DNA from: Verrucomicrobiota bacterium
Lineage (GTDB): Bacteria; Verrucomicrobiota; Verrucomicrobiia; Limisphaerales; J093
Direction of reading: 5' to 3'
NCBI GenBank assembly: GCA_027493615.1
Contig: JAOSKK010000001.1
Coordinates: forward strand, 859,629 to 923,628
Length of the DNA: 64,000 nt
Of this stretch, positions 19,422 through 28,653 are shown one piece after another. Within the stretch, counting starts at the first letter, position 1, and each line of letters opens with the position of its first letter. The position numbers and the translations under genes were made by a program. The notes below the pieces were generated by a model. The model did not search any database and was not told the DNA's origin. It saw only the letters and a program-made list of their open reading frames with translations.

Positions 19422-21930
19422 TCACTTCACCTCAATCGCGTCGTGCGGGCAGACCTCGCGGCAGGTGTTGCAGCGGGTGCAGAGGTCCAGGTCGATGACA
19501 TGGCGCTGGTACGGGGTGAGGGGAATGGCGTTCACGGGGCAACGCTGGGCGCAGATGGTGCAGCCGGTGCAGTTGTCCTTCACCACGTACCTGATCAGGG
19601 CCGGGCACTTGCCGGCCGGACAACGCCCGTTCAAGTGGGCCTCGTACTCGTCGCGGAAGTAGCGAAGGGTCGAGAGCACCGGGTTGGGCGCGGTCTTGCC
19701 CAGGCCGCAGAGGCTGCCCTGGGTCACCTGGCGGGCGAGGCGTTCGAGTTCGTCGAGGTGTGTTCGCTTGGCCCGGCCGGCGCAGAGGCGCTCGAGCAGT
19801 TCGAGCATGCGTTTGGTGCCCACGCGGCAGAACGTGCACTTGCCACAGGACTGGTTCTGCGTGAACTGGAGGAAGTACCGCGCGATGTCCACCATGCAGG
19901 CGGTGTCGTCCAGCACGACGAGGCCGCCCGAGCCCATGATGGCGCCGATGTCGCGCAATGACTCGTAGTCCACCGGTGTGTCCGCCAATCGCGCCGGCAC
20001 GCAACCGCCCGAGGGACCGCCGATCTGCACGGCCTTGAACTTGCGCCCGGCCGCCACGCCGCCGCCGATGTCCTCGACGATCTCGCGCAGCGTCGTGCCC
20101 ATCGGGATCTCGATCAGGCCCGCCCGCCGGATCTTGCCGGCGAGGGCAAACACCTTGGTGCCCTTGCTGCTCGCGGTGCCGATGGCGGCAAAGGCGGCGG
20201 CGCCATGGCGGATGATCCAGGGCACGAGCGCCAGGGTCTCGACGTTGTTGATCAGCGTGGGTTTTCCCCAAAGCCCGGCCTGCGCCGGGAACGGGGGACG
20301 GAGTCGCGGCATCCCTCGCCGTCCTTCCACCGACGCAATGAGCGCCGTCTCCTCGCCGCACACGAACGCGCCGGCCCCTTCCTTGATCGAGAGGCGGAGG
20401 GCGTAGTCGCTGCCCAGGAGGTGATCGCCCAGCCAGCCGCGCCGCTCCATCTGGGCGAGGGCCGCGCGGACGCGTTCGAGGGCATTGGGGTATTCGTGGC
20501 GGATGTAGAAGATGCCTTCGTGGGCGCCGACGGCGAGGGCGGCGATGGCGAGGCCTTCAATGACGCGGTAGGGGAAGGACTCGAGGATCATCCGGTCCAT
20601 GAAGGCGCCAGGATCGCCTTCGTCCCCGTTGCAGATCACGTAGCGTGTGTCGCCGGGTTGCTGACACACCACGCGCCATTTCTGGCCGGTAGGGAAGCCG
20701 GCCCCGCCGCGGCCCCGCACGCCTGACTGCTCGATGGCGGCGATGATCTGGTCGGGGGCCCACGCTTGGACCGGATGGCCCGTGGTGCCGCGGGGATCGG
20801 CCGTCGCCGGGTCGGAGGGGACGGGTCGTTTGGCCGGTTCGCCGGGGGGCGCACCTGTGAGATGTCCCGCGGGCAGGCCGAGGCAACGGGCCAGGGCCTG
20901 GAATCCGTCGTGTGCCAGACATTCGTCCAGGTCGAGCGGGTCGAGCCGGCCGTAGTGCTCCATGGCGATGTGGACCTGGCGGCCGAAGAAGGCCGCCACG
21001 CCGGGATCGCGTCGCGGGCTGGCGACCTCTTCGGCCGGCGGTTGAGCGGGGTCCGATTCGACGAGCAGGTTGTCCAGGCCGCGCGTCCAGAGTTGACGCA
21101 GGCGTCGCGCCCAGCGTCGCGGGCCGTACTCGGTGTGCACCAGTTCGCCCGCCTGCGCCGGCGTCAGGCCCGTGTAGGCGAGGCGCCGGCGGTTCGCGGT
21201 GACGACCTCGATCATCGGGGTGCGGTAGCAGGCGCCGACACAGCCGACACGCTTGACGCTCGCCGCGGCGCCGGTGCGGGCCACGCTTTCCTGGAGCGCC
21301 CGGAAGATCCGGTCGGTGCCCTTGGCCACGCAGCAGGAGTCGAGGCACACGCGGAACTCCGTCCCGCCGTTGGGGGGTTGCGGGTTGCTGACCAGGGGGC
21401 GTCGGTGTCGCGGCGGGAGGCGTTGGCCACGTACTCGCGGAGGGCGCCCGGCACCTTCTCGGCGGTGGTGTAGCCGAGGGTCTCACGGCCGATGCGGACG
21501 ACGGGGGCGAGGGTGCAACAGCCCAGGCAGGCCACGGGCTCGATGGTGAATTGGCGCTGCGGGTCGGTGTGGGTGCCGGGGGAATGTGCAGGTGGAGACG
21601 GAGCGCCTCCTCGATGCGGTCCGCGCCGGCGACGTGGCACGCGGTGCCGTGGCAGACGTGGACGACATGCCGGCCCACCGGCTGGTGCCGGAACATGTCG
21701 TAGAAGGTGGAGACACCCGCAATGGCGGCCGGGGTGATCTCCGAGTGCCGGCAAACGTACTCGAGGGCTTCGCGTGGCAGGTAGCCGTAATGGTCCTGCA
21801 GGGCCTGGAGGACCGGGATGACCTGGTCCGGGGTGCGCCCGAGCCGGGCGATGGCTTCGCCGGCAAAGGCCAGGTCGACGGGGGGGTGCGGGGGAGCTTT
21901 CGGTTCCTCCTGCACTGGCTCAGCGGCCAT
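19422..21930 (-). CDS. NuoE-NuoF fusion: NADH-binding diaphorase with C-terminal 2x[4Fe-4S]
   Basis: About 836 aa after two one-base corrections (near 21580 and 21405, both C runs). Residues 1-170 are NuoE: a helical head and thioredoxin-like [2Fe-2S] domain with CHGTAC (C93, C98) and ACLGCC. With the second correction there is no stop or good start before a second thioredoxin-like domain (FRVCLDSCC, GCVGAC; about 192-245). NuoF follows: GRGGAGFPTG (FMN/NADH, near 410), the SLBB region, and SCGKCTFCRVGT for [4Fe-4S]. The C-terminus carries two ferredoxin motifs (CTGCTICAQRCP, CTRCNTCREVCP), as in HydB of electron-bifurcating hydrogenases. If the second frameshift is real, NuoF would need a poor GTG start at 21350. 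Confidence 0.85.
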
Positions 21931-22011
21931 GAGCCCTGCCCGCCGGGTCGGGGACCCGGCCTACAGGTTGTAGGTCGGTGCCCTCTCCGGGCGGTTCGTG
22001 CAGAGTCGCGC

Positions 22012-23813
22012 TCATGATCGTTTGGCCTCCAGGGTGGCCGCCGGCGGATTCCCCACGCCGATGAGGGATTTCACCGTGCGGATCACCATGACGCCATGGG
22101 CGAAGGCGGGGCTGGCGAACATGCCTTCACCGAGGTCGAACCGCGCAAGCTCGCGTGCCTCGCGGGCGACGGCCATGACGATGACGGTGCCTTTGGTGCC
22201 GAGCAGGTACAGGCGATCGCCCGCGATGGCGGGAGTGGCATTGATGTCGACGTCGCACTCGTGTTCCCAGAGCGGTGCGCCGTCGCGGAGGTCATGGCAG
22301 GTGACGATGCCGTGGGAGAGGACGGTGAAGGCGAGTTCGCCGTTGCTGACGGGGCTGGTGATGTCCGGGATGCCCTCGTCGGTCTTCCAGGCCACGTGGG
22401 TCTTGGTCACGTCGCCGCTGCCCTCCGGCCGGACCGCGTAAAGGGTGTCGGCCGGACTCGGGATCAGCGCGTAGCCCCCGGCGAAGATGGGGGAAGGAGC
22501 GATCTCACCGTGGAGCACGCCGGCGCGCCACAACTCGCTGCCGTCGGTGGCGAGGTACGCGACAGCCCATTCGCCGGCGAGGGTGAGGATCTGCGGTTTG
22601 CCCGCGACCTCCGCAATGGCAGGCGAGGCCCAGGACGCGCCGAAGGCGCGGGGCTTTTCCCAGGCGACGCGGCCGGAGGCGCCCTCGAGGGCGAGGAGCC
22701 TGGAGATGTTCTGGTCGGTTTCGCCCTGGTCGAACTGGACGATCAACCGGTTCTGCCAGGACGCCAGGAGCTGGCGTGGCCGTAATGGTTGTTTGGGGTG
22801 CCGAGGTTCCTGGCCCAGACCGGTCGGCCGTCGAGAGTGAAGGCGGCCAGGTCGCCGTTGGCGAAGATGACGTAGACGCGCTGGCCGTCGGTGGCCATCG
22901 TGGACGCGGCAAAGCCGGTGGATTCCGGGATGTCCAGTGGTCCGGCGGGCGAGCCCGGGACATTGGCCACGGTGCGCTGCCACACGGGGTTACCGGTGGC
23001 CAGGTCGAAACAGAACACGCTCCGGCTGGCGGCATCGCCGCCGGACAAGTACACGCGGTTGCTCCAGATGATAGGGGAGTTGAAGCCGGGCGCGGAGAGC
23101 GGGGTGCGCCACCGCACGCCTTCGCTGCTGGCCAGGTCGAACTTCAGCGGCGGTGCGGCATTCGAGGCGAACGCGTTGCCGGTGGGGCCGAGGAAGCGCG
23201 GCCAGTTGGCGGCGAACTCCTCCGCCGTGGGCAGATCCATCGTGTCCACGACCTCCCCCCGGAGCTGGGCCAGGAGTTTCTCGAGTTCGCCCGGGCTGGC
23301 CGGCAGCCGGGTCTTGGACGGGAACCCGAGCAGCAGAAAGGCCCCGCCGGTCACGATGCCCACGCCCACCGCCCATCGGCGGGCCTGGTGCGCGGTGGCG
23401 AGGGCGCGTTCGGTGTCGTCGGTCCGCGTTTGGGGAGCAGGCAATCGGGCGTGGAGACGCGCGAGGCTCTTGGCCGCGAGGATGAGCACCACGGTACCGG
23501 CGAGGAGGAACCAAGTGCCGAACTGTGTCCAGGCCTGATGGCGGAAGTGCTGCTGGCGCAACACGAGGTCGAGCTCCCGGATATCCGTCTTGAGCTGCTC
23601 GTTCTTGGGTTCGAGCAGGAGTTGGCGCTTGAGCGCCTCGAGTTGGGGTGACTTGAGGGGGTCATACGCCCGGGCCCGGAGGTGCTGGCCGAGCAAGCCC
23701 AGCAGCGCGAGCCCGCAAAGGACGACCGCCACGAGCAAGGTCCGGCGCCACACTGCGGCCGACGCGTCGCTCGGCGTGCCGGGATCAGGCGAGGGTGGAA
23801 GCGTCTCTGCCAC
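22012..23813 (-). CDS. Membrane-anchored PQQ-like beta-propeller protein
   Basis: About 600 aa with a GTG start three bases after the polyferredoxin stop. The N-terminus has three hydrophobic segments (about 25-45, 100-120 and 150-170) with a charged coil between the first two. The rest is a PQQ-type propeller: WPRFLGPTGNAFAS, then blade motifs such as VYLSGGDAASRSVFCFDLATG, VYVIFANGDLAAFTLDG and LYLLGTKGTVIVMAV. The Trp-docking spacing is degenerate, so cofactor binding is not assured. A frame change near 22765 divides it. Placed outside the membrane, it may scaffold or accept electrons in the redox complex. Confidence 0.8.
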
Positions 23814-23816
23814 GAT

Positions 23817-25179
23817 TCAGCTCCGGTTCCCGGCGGTCACCGCGGCGGCCGCGCGATTGGCGTTCAGGCCGGCTGCTTCCGCTGGGGAGATCAGGCCCCG
23901 GCGCACCCGCTCGTTCGGACACGCCAGATAGCAGCGGCCACACGCATAGCACGCGCCACGATCGGGCTCGAAATCCTTCCGCGTCGCGCGCAGTGACAGG
24001 CTGATGAGGCGCACGCCGATCACCAGCCCCACCCAGCCGCCGAACCACCAGCCGCCCGTGGCGAACTGACGCCGCACCGTGGCTGCGGTGGTCACCAACT
24101 CGGGTGCCTCGAGTTCGGCCCGCCCGAGCGCGCGGATCGCCGGCGAGGGCGCCCCGGGCACGGGCTCGGGTTTGGCCGGATCGAGGTACTCTTCGACGAG
24201 GGCCACGCTCGGATGGAGGCGGGAGGCGGGCACACTGAGCCAGGAGCCCAGCCACCCACCTGCCAGGATCAACAGGGGCAGGGCCGCCAGCCAGCGCCCC
24301 AGGCGGCGGCGGTCGGGGGCGAGTGCTGACGGGTGAGGAGGCGGTGCCACCGGTTCGCGGATCGCACCAAACGGGCACGCGTGTTCGCACAGCCGGCATT
24401 GGGTGCAGTAGTCGGGCGTGATCCGGACCCGCCAGCGCGACACCAGCGAACCCAGCCGCAGCAGGGCGCCGTAAGGGCATAGAAAGCGGCAGTACGGCCG
24501 GCCGACGAACATCGAGGTCACCACAAACAGACCGCCCAGACTCAGGATGAACAGGCTGCCGGTGAGCCGAAACAGCGGGACGAAGGGGTCATACCGGCAG
24601 ATCACAAAGCCGGCCCCCGTCGCGGCAAAGAGGAGCCCGGCGCCGAGGAAGATGTAAGGCAGCGTTCCCAGGCCCTGCTCGAGCCAGAGCGGGACCTTGA
24701 CCGGTTTCACCAGCACCAGGTCCTGCAGCGCCCCGTGTGGACAGACGGCGGCGCAGAAGGTGCGCCCGGCGAAGAGCGCGAAGACCAGCGGGATGACGAA
24801 AAACGCAAGCGCCGTCAGCGGGATGGTGTAGCCGGACTGGAACAGGCCGTAGGCCACATTCTGCGGCGCGCCGATCGCGCAGATGCAGCCCTGGCGGTAG
24901 AAGCCGAAGTACAGCAGCGAGAACAGTGAAAGCGCCACCAGCCCCCGCCGCGAACGCCGTCGGTGCACCAGCCACGCCGCGAGGCCGAGGGCTACCACCA
25001 ACACGGTCAAATCCAGATACTCGAAAGGGAGCGGCCGCGGCGGAGGCGTTGTGACCCCCCCATGACGTAGTCAGTTTCGAACTCGGGCGGGGGAAACGCA
25101 GTTCGGCCCAGGCCGACACACCACCGCCCCACCAGGCCACGATGAGGACGAGTGCGATGATCCGTCGGAACAACCTCAT
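23817..25179 (-). CDS. Membrane polyferredoxin (NapH/CcoG-like 4Fe-4S protein)
   Basis: About 454 aa after two corrections (G7 run near 25063 and a C run near 25098). A first helix at residues 5-25 precedes a conserved-looking PPPEFETDYVMG segment, then several helices. Cys motifs follow the NapH plan: CICAIG, FCAAVCPHGALQD and YCRFLCPYGALLRLG on membrane loops, CTQCRLCEHACPFGAI (4Fe-4S), and a C-terminal CYACGRCYLACPNERVRRG. It would carry electrons across or along the inner membrane between cytoplasmic flavoproteins and exported ferredoxins. Its ATG overlaps the stop of the ferredoxin gene (ATGA, 25176-25179). Confidence 0.85.
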
Positions 25180-25757
25180 TCGTGGGCGGTGGTTTTGATG
25201 ACGTACGGGTCGGTCAGCGGCACCCGCCGGAACGCATCGCCGGCGCAGACCCGGGCGATGGAGCATTCGTTGCAGTTCAGGCAGCGGTCGTGGCGCACCT
25301 GGAGGTAGAAGGAACCGTTGCCGAAGCGCGTGCAGCCTTCGACGCACTTGGCGCAGCCGATGCAGAGATCCTCGTCGATATTGTACTCATAGTAGGGATC
25401 CTCGATGAACTTCCGCTCGATCGCTGCCGTGGGGCAGACCTGGTTCTCGGCGCCCGTGTTGAGGCCGTTGGGTTCGGGCACGAAATAGCCCGTGCACAGG
25501 TCGCAATATCCGCAGATCGGGTAGCTCTGGACGCACTTCACCGCCGAGGGCTTCAGCACGCACGCCGTGGCGCAGTTGCCGCAGTAGACGCAGCGGGCCG
25601 GGTTGATCTGCCAGACATAACCCCGCGCGGCGCTGGTGCGGGTGGCGGCCAACCCGATCAGGGCGCCCAGGCCGGTCATCGCGGCCAACCGCGTCCCGTC
25701 GCGCAGGAACTGCCGCCGGTTGACCGGTGGCGGAGTTGGGGAGGGGACATCAGGCAT
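25176..25757 (-). CDS. Twin-arginine exported ferredoxin, NapG/MauM-like
   Basis: 193 aa, intact. The start at 25757 gives a twin-arginine signal (NRRQFLRDGTRLAA, then a hydrophobic stretch). Four cluster motifs follow: CVYCGNCATACVLKPS, CGYCDLC with a later CPTAAI, CIGCAKCVEGCTRFG and CLNCNECSIARVC. This is the MauM/NapG type that works outside the membrane beside a NapH-like partner, which is the next gene here. It probably passes electrons between the membrane polyferredoxin and an exported acceptor or donor. Confidence 0.9.
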   Translation of the reverse strand: MPDVPSPTPPPVNRRQFLRDGTRLAAMTGLGALIGLAATRTSAARGYVWQINPARCVYCGNCATACVLKPSAVKCVQSYPICGYCDLCTGYFVPEPNGLNTGAENQVCPTAAIERKFIEDPYYEYNIDEDLCIGCAKCVEGCTRFGNGSFYLQVRHDRCLNCNECSIARVCAGDAFRRVPLTDPYVIKTTAHE

Positions 25758-25818
25758 GCGGAGGAGAAGAAGTTGTGGGTGATGGCGGGCGCAGTCGTCG
25801 GGCGATTTGCTGACGGGC

Positions 25819-26859
25819 TCAGGCGGACTCGTTACGGACCATGAGCCGGATCTCCCCGGTGATGGTGTCCAGGATGAAGATGCGGCCCGCGCGGTCAGCC
25901 ACCGCATCCAGGCTGGCCCTCACGCCCTCGCCCGGGGCGTCGCCCGTCCCCACCCGCGCGTTCTGCGGGAAGCTCTCGACTCCGGCCACCACGCCCTCGA
26001 ATTCACCGTGCAGGCTGTAAACCTTCACCCGCGGCAGGCCCTTCTCACACGTGATGAACCGGCCGTCCGGGAGCAGGGTCAACCCCACCGGGTTGCAGCA
26101 GCCGCAGAACCCTTCGATCCCCATCGTGGGTTTGCCCCAGGAGACCGCTAAATCGCCGGTGAACGTGTAGGCCTCGACCTTGTGCCGACCGGCATTGTTG
26201 AGGCGCAGCAGACCGTCAGGGTGCAACTCGACATCCAGATACGGGCTGGGCAAGACCAGGCCGGGGATGCCTCGATCGGGGTCTTTGCCGCCAATGCGGC
26301 CACGCAGCCTCCCGGTCCGGTCATACCGCAGGACCACCCGCTGGCCGGAGTCGGCCGCAAACACGGCGTCCTTGGCCACGGCCAGACCGGTGAACCACGT
26401 CTTTTTCCCGGGGGACTCCCAGACGGCCTGGCGCCGGCCGTCGGCATCGAAGACTTCGAGGTGGTCGCGCAGCCCGACAACCACCTCACCCTCCGCCGAG
26501 ATCGCCACGCAGCGCACGGGGTTCGAGAAGGGGATTTCAGCGACCGGATTCCCGGTCTCGCTGAAGGCGCAGGCGTAGTTGCCCACCGCCACCCACAGGC
26601 GGTTGTCGGGCCCCAGCGCGAGACGTCGCGCCTCGCCGCGGCCGCACGAGAACCGCCGGAGCTCGCGGTATTGAATGAGCTTGGGATCGGTGCGCTCGAA
26701 ACCGCGCAGGTCGTAGGCCCAGGGGTTGGGTCGCGCGGCGGCCGCGGCTGGTGCCGCCCGAACCGTACTCCCGGCCAGGCCGACCAGGGCGGCGGCGCCG
26801 GCGCCGGTGCGCAGGAAGCTGCGCCGGCTCAGCGCGGACAAGGAAATACGTGGTTTCAT
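25819..26859 (-). CDS. Twin-arginine exported NHL/six-bladed propeller protein
   Basis: 346 aa, intact. The twin-arginine signal SRRSFLRTGAGAAALVGLAG is clear. The mature part shows NHL-like blades (LALGPDNRLWVAVGNYACAF, VVVGLRDHLEVFDADG, VFAADSGQRVVLRYDRTG, ITCEKGLPRVKVYSLHG). One blade loop reads GIEGFCGCCNPVG, and the C-x-C-C arrangement could bind a metal or cluster, since twin-arginine export implies folding with a cofactor in the cytoplasm. The ATG overlaps the stop of the small upstream gene (ATGA, 26856-26859). Role within the redox operon unknown. Confidence 0.85.
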   Translation of the reverse strand: MKPRISLSALSRRSFLRTGAGAAALVGLAGSTVRAAPAAAAARPNPWAYDLRGFERTDPKLIQYRELRRFSCGRGEARRLALGPDNRLWVAVGNYACAFSETGNPVAEIPFSNPVRCVAISAEGEVVVGLRDHLEVFDADGRRQAVWESPGKKTWFTGLAVAKDAVFAADSGQRVVLRYDRTGRLRGRIGGKDPDRGIPGLVLPSPYLDVELHPDGLLRLNNAGRHKVEAYTFTGDLAVSWGKPTMGIEGFCGCCNPVGLTLLPDGRFITCEKGLPRVKVYSLHGEFEGVVAGVESFPQNARVGTGDAPGEGVRASLDAVADRAGRIFILDTITGEIRLMVRNESA

Positions 26860-27095
26860 GTCGCTCGACCTCCAGTCGGCCGTCGCCCGGCCATGGCGGC
26901 GGGTAACTCGCACCGCCCGAGAACCGGACAGCCGCCGCAAGGCTTCGAGACCAGGCAGGCCTCGTTCAGGGGTTGGAGTTTGCCCTGGCGGGCGAAGGTG
27001 ACGACCATCGCGCCGAGCAGGGTCACACCCGTCCACCGGCCGCAGCTCCGGAGGAACTCACGGCGATCTTGCTGCCCTGGACTGACGGTGAACAT
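26856..27095 (-). CDS. Small Cys-rich twin-arginine protein, first gene of the redox operon
   Basis: 79 aa. The N-terminus is a twin-arginine signal (DRREFLRSCGRWTGVTLLGA). The short mature part has CLVSKPCGGCPVLGRCELP, that is C-x6-C-x2-C-x5-C, which could hold one Fe-S cluster. I do not recognise the family. Its stop overlaps the start of the propeller gene, so it leads a tightly coupled operon of exported and membrane redox proteins. It may be a minimal electron carrier or a maturation factor; both are guesses. Confidence 0.7.
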   Translation of the reverse strand: MFTVSPGQQDRREFLRSCGRWTGVTLLGAMVVTFARQGKLQPLNEACLVSKPCGGCPVLGRCELPAAMAGRRPTGGRAT

Positions 27096-27540
27096 GGCCT
27101 GAGTGTAGCGTCGGCCCACGGACGGAGCCACCTCCGACCGCGGTAAGTCTTGTCGTGCGTCAAGATGAGGCAGCATCTCGAAGCCAGCTACGGCAGATTT
27201 GCCGAACTCTGACCCTATTTTGCGGTCGCCCTCCGCCAAAGCGGGTTCAGGCCTGGTCGCGGTTGCGAAGCGGCTAGCGGCGAGATGGAAGTTCGAAGTT
27301 CAACGCTCAAAGTTCAAAGCTCAAGGGAAGGTCCAAACTCCAAGTGCGCGTAACCCGTCCAGTCGGCCCTCCGGAATCCCCTATGTTCGAAATCGGCGGA
27401 GAAATCCCTCGTCCTATCTCCTCCGCAGATTGCGAACATCGGGAATTGGGGAGGAGGGGCTCTTCGGGTTCTCCCAATCCGCTGAGAAAGGTGCGAGAGC
27501 AGCGTTGCGGGGAGACCGTCGAGATGGTCGTATGTCGCCC
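27096..27540. other. Divergent spacer with a palindrome and a short-period array
   Basis: 445 bases between the redox operon and a divergent TIM-barrel gene. An array of GTTCAAAGCTCAA-type units starts at 27287 (GGAAGTTCGAAGTTCAACG), and the family A palindrome lies at 27369-27455. Promoters for both directions should be here; none could be placed with confidence. Confidence 0.5.
27369..27455. repeat. Dispersed palindromic element, family A, copy 2
   Basis: Left arm about 27369-27400 (core CCCTATGTTCGAAATCGGCG) and right arm 27422-27455 (core GATTGCGAACATCGGGAATT). The right arm reads, in reverse, nearly the same as the left arm of copy 1 at 10071. Confidence 0.75.
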
Positions 27541-28479
27541 ATGCAATCTTCCTCGCTCAGCCGTCGGACCTTCCTGCAACAAGCCACTTGGGCGACCGCA
27601 ATCCCGCTGGCGGCTCCGGCCGTGGCTCGGACCGCCCAGGCCACGCCGCTCCATCTGGCCACGAACGCCTACTCCTGGCATGTGTTCTATCAGCGCGAGG
27701 GACGCAACTTCGGCGCCGCGCTCGACGCGGGCCTGAAGGACGTCGTGGCCAGCGGCCTCAACGGCTTCGAGCCGGGCGCCGGCGGAACGGAGGACGTCCA
27801 ACAACTCCTCCCCCGACTCCGCCAGCACGGCCTCGAGATGCGGTCGATCTATGTGAACAGCAGCCTGCACGAACCAGCCGAGGCTGACCGCAGCATTGAC
27901 CAGATCCTGGCCGTCGCCCGCATGGTCAAGCCCTTCGGCACCCGGATCATCGTGACCAATCCCAACCCGCTCCGCTGGGGCGGCGCCGAGAACAAGAACG
28001 ACGATCAACTGCGGTTTCAGTCGGCCGCTCTTAACCGGCTGGGTCGGGAGCTCGCGTCCCTCGAGCTGACGCTGGCCTACCATTACCACGATATCGAACT
28101 GCGTATGGCGGCCCGCGAGTTCCATCACATGCTGGCCGGGACCGACCCCCGCTACGTCACGCTCTGCCTCGATGCCCACTGGCTCTACCGTGGCGCGGGC
28201 AATTCCCAGGTGGCCCTGTTCGACGTCATTGAACTGTACGGCCATCGGGTCAGCGAGTTGCACCTGCGGCAGTCCCACCAGGGTGTATGGTCGGAAACGC
28301 TGGGTCCGGGCGACATCGACTACGAAGCCCTGGCCGCGGCGCTGGGGCGCAAGCAGGTGAAGCCTCATCTCGTCCTCGAAATCGCGGTCGAGGCCGGCAC
28401 GCCCAAGACCCTCGATCCCGTCGAGGCACACCGCCGCAGCGCGGAGTATGTCCGCCGGGTGTTTGCGGACTGGGCGTGA
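27541..28479 (+). CDS. Exported TIM-barrel sugar isomerase/epimerase-like protein
   Basis: 312 aa, intact; an ATG at 27532 is an alternative start. A twin-arginine signal (SRRTFLQQATWATAIPLAAP) precedes an AP-endonuclease-2/xylose-isomerase type barrel. Likely metal and substrate residues lie in GFEPGAG, YHYHDIEL, LCLDAHWLYRG, ELHLRQSH and LVLEIAVEAG. Family members isomerise or epimerise sugars, or degrade inositols. The next gene on the opposite strand is a twin-arginine Gfo/Idh enzyme, a frequent companion in Verrucomicrobia, so the two may act on the same exported or scavenged sugar. Confidence 0.8.
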   Translation: MQSSSLSRRTFLQQATWATAIPLAAPAVARTAQATPLHLATNAYSWHVFYQREGRNFGAALDAGLKDVVASGLNGFEPGAGGTEDVQQLLPRLRQHGLEMRSIYVNSSLHEPAEADRSIDQILAVARMVKPFGTRIIVTNPNPLRWGGAENKNDDQLRFQSAALNRLGRELASLELTLAYHYHDIELRMAAREFHHMLAGTDPRYVTLCLDAHWLYRGAGNSQVALFDVIELYGHRVSELHLRQSHQGVWSETLGPGDIDYEALAAALGRKQVKPHLVLEIAVEAGTPKTLDPVEAHRRSAEYVRRVFADWA

Positions 28480-28527
28480 GGCGTGGCTCAGTCCGAGTCC
28501 GGGTCTGTCGCATCCGGGGAATCGGAC

Positions 28528-28625
28528 GGCAGGCGCCGACGTGAGGAGGCGAAGTGCTGTTGCCTCAGACCCAGAAGACCTCGTCGGCCCAGAACGCCCC
28601 TTCGCCCCCTCACGTCGGCGCCTAC
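28528..28625. repeat. Dispersed palindromic element, family B, copy 2
   Basis: Arms 28528-28553 (GGCGCCGACGTGAGGAGGCG) and 28600-28625 (CGCCCCCTCACGTCGGCGCC) with a loop of about 46 bases. It lies between the convergent ends of the TIM-barrel and Gfo/Idh genes and could end transcription of both. Confidence 0.8.
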
Positions 28626-28653
28626 GGAAGGGAGGAAATCCCCCGGTGCCGGG

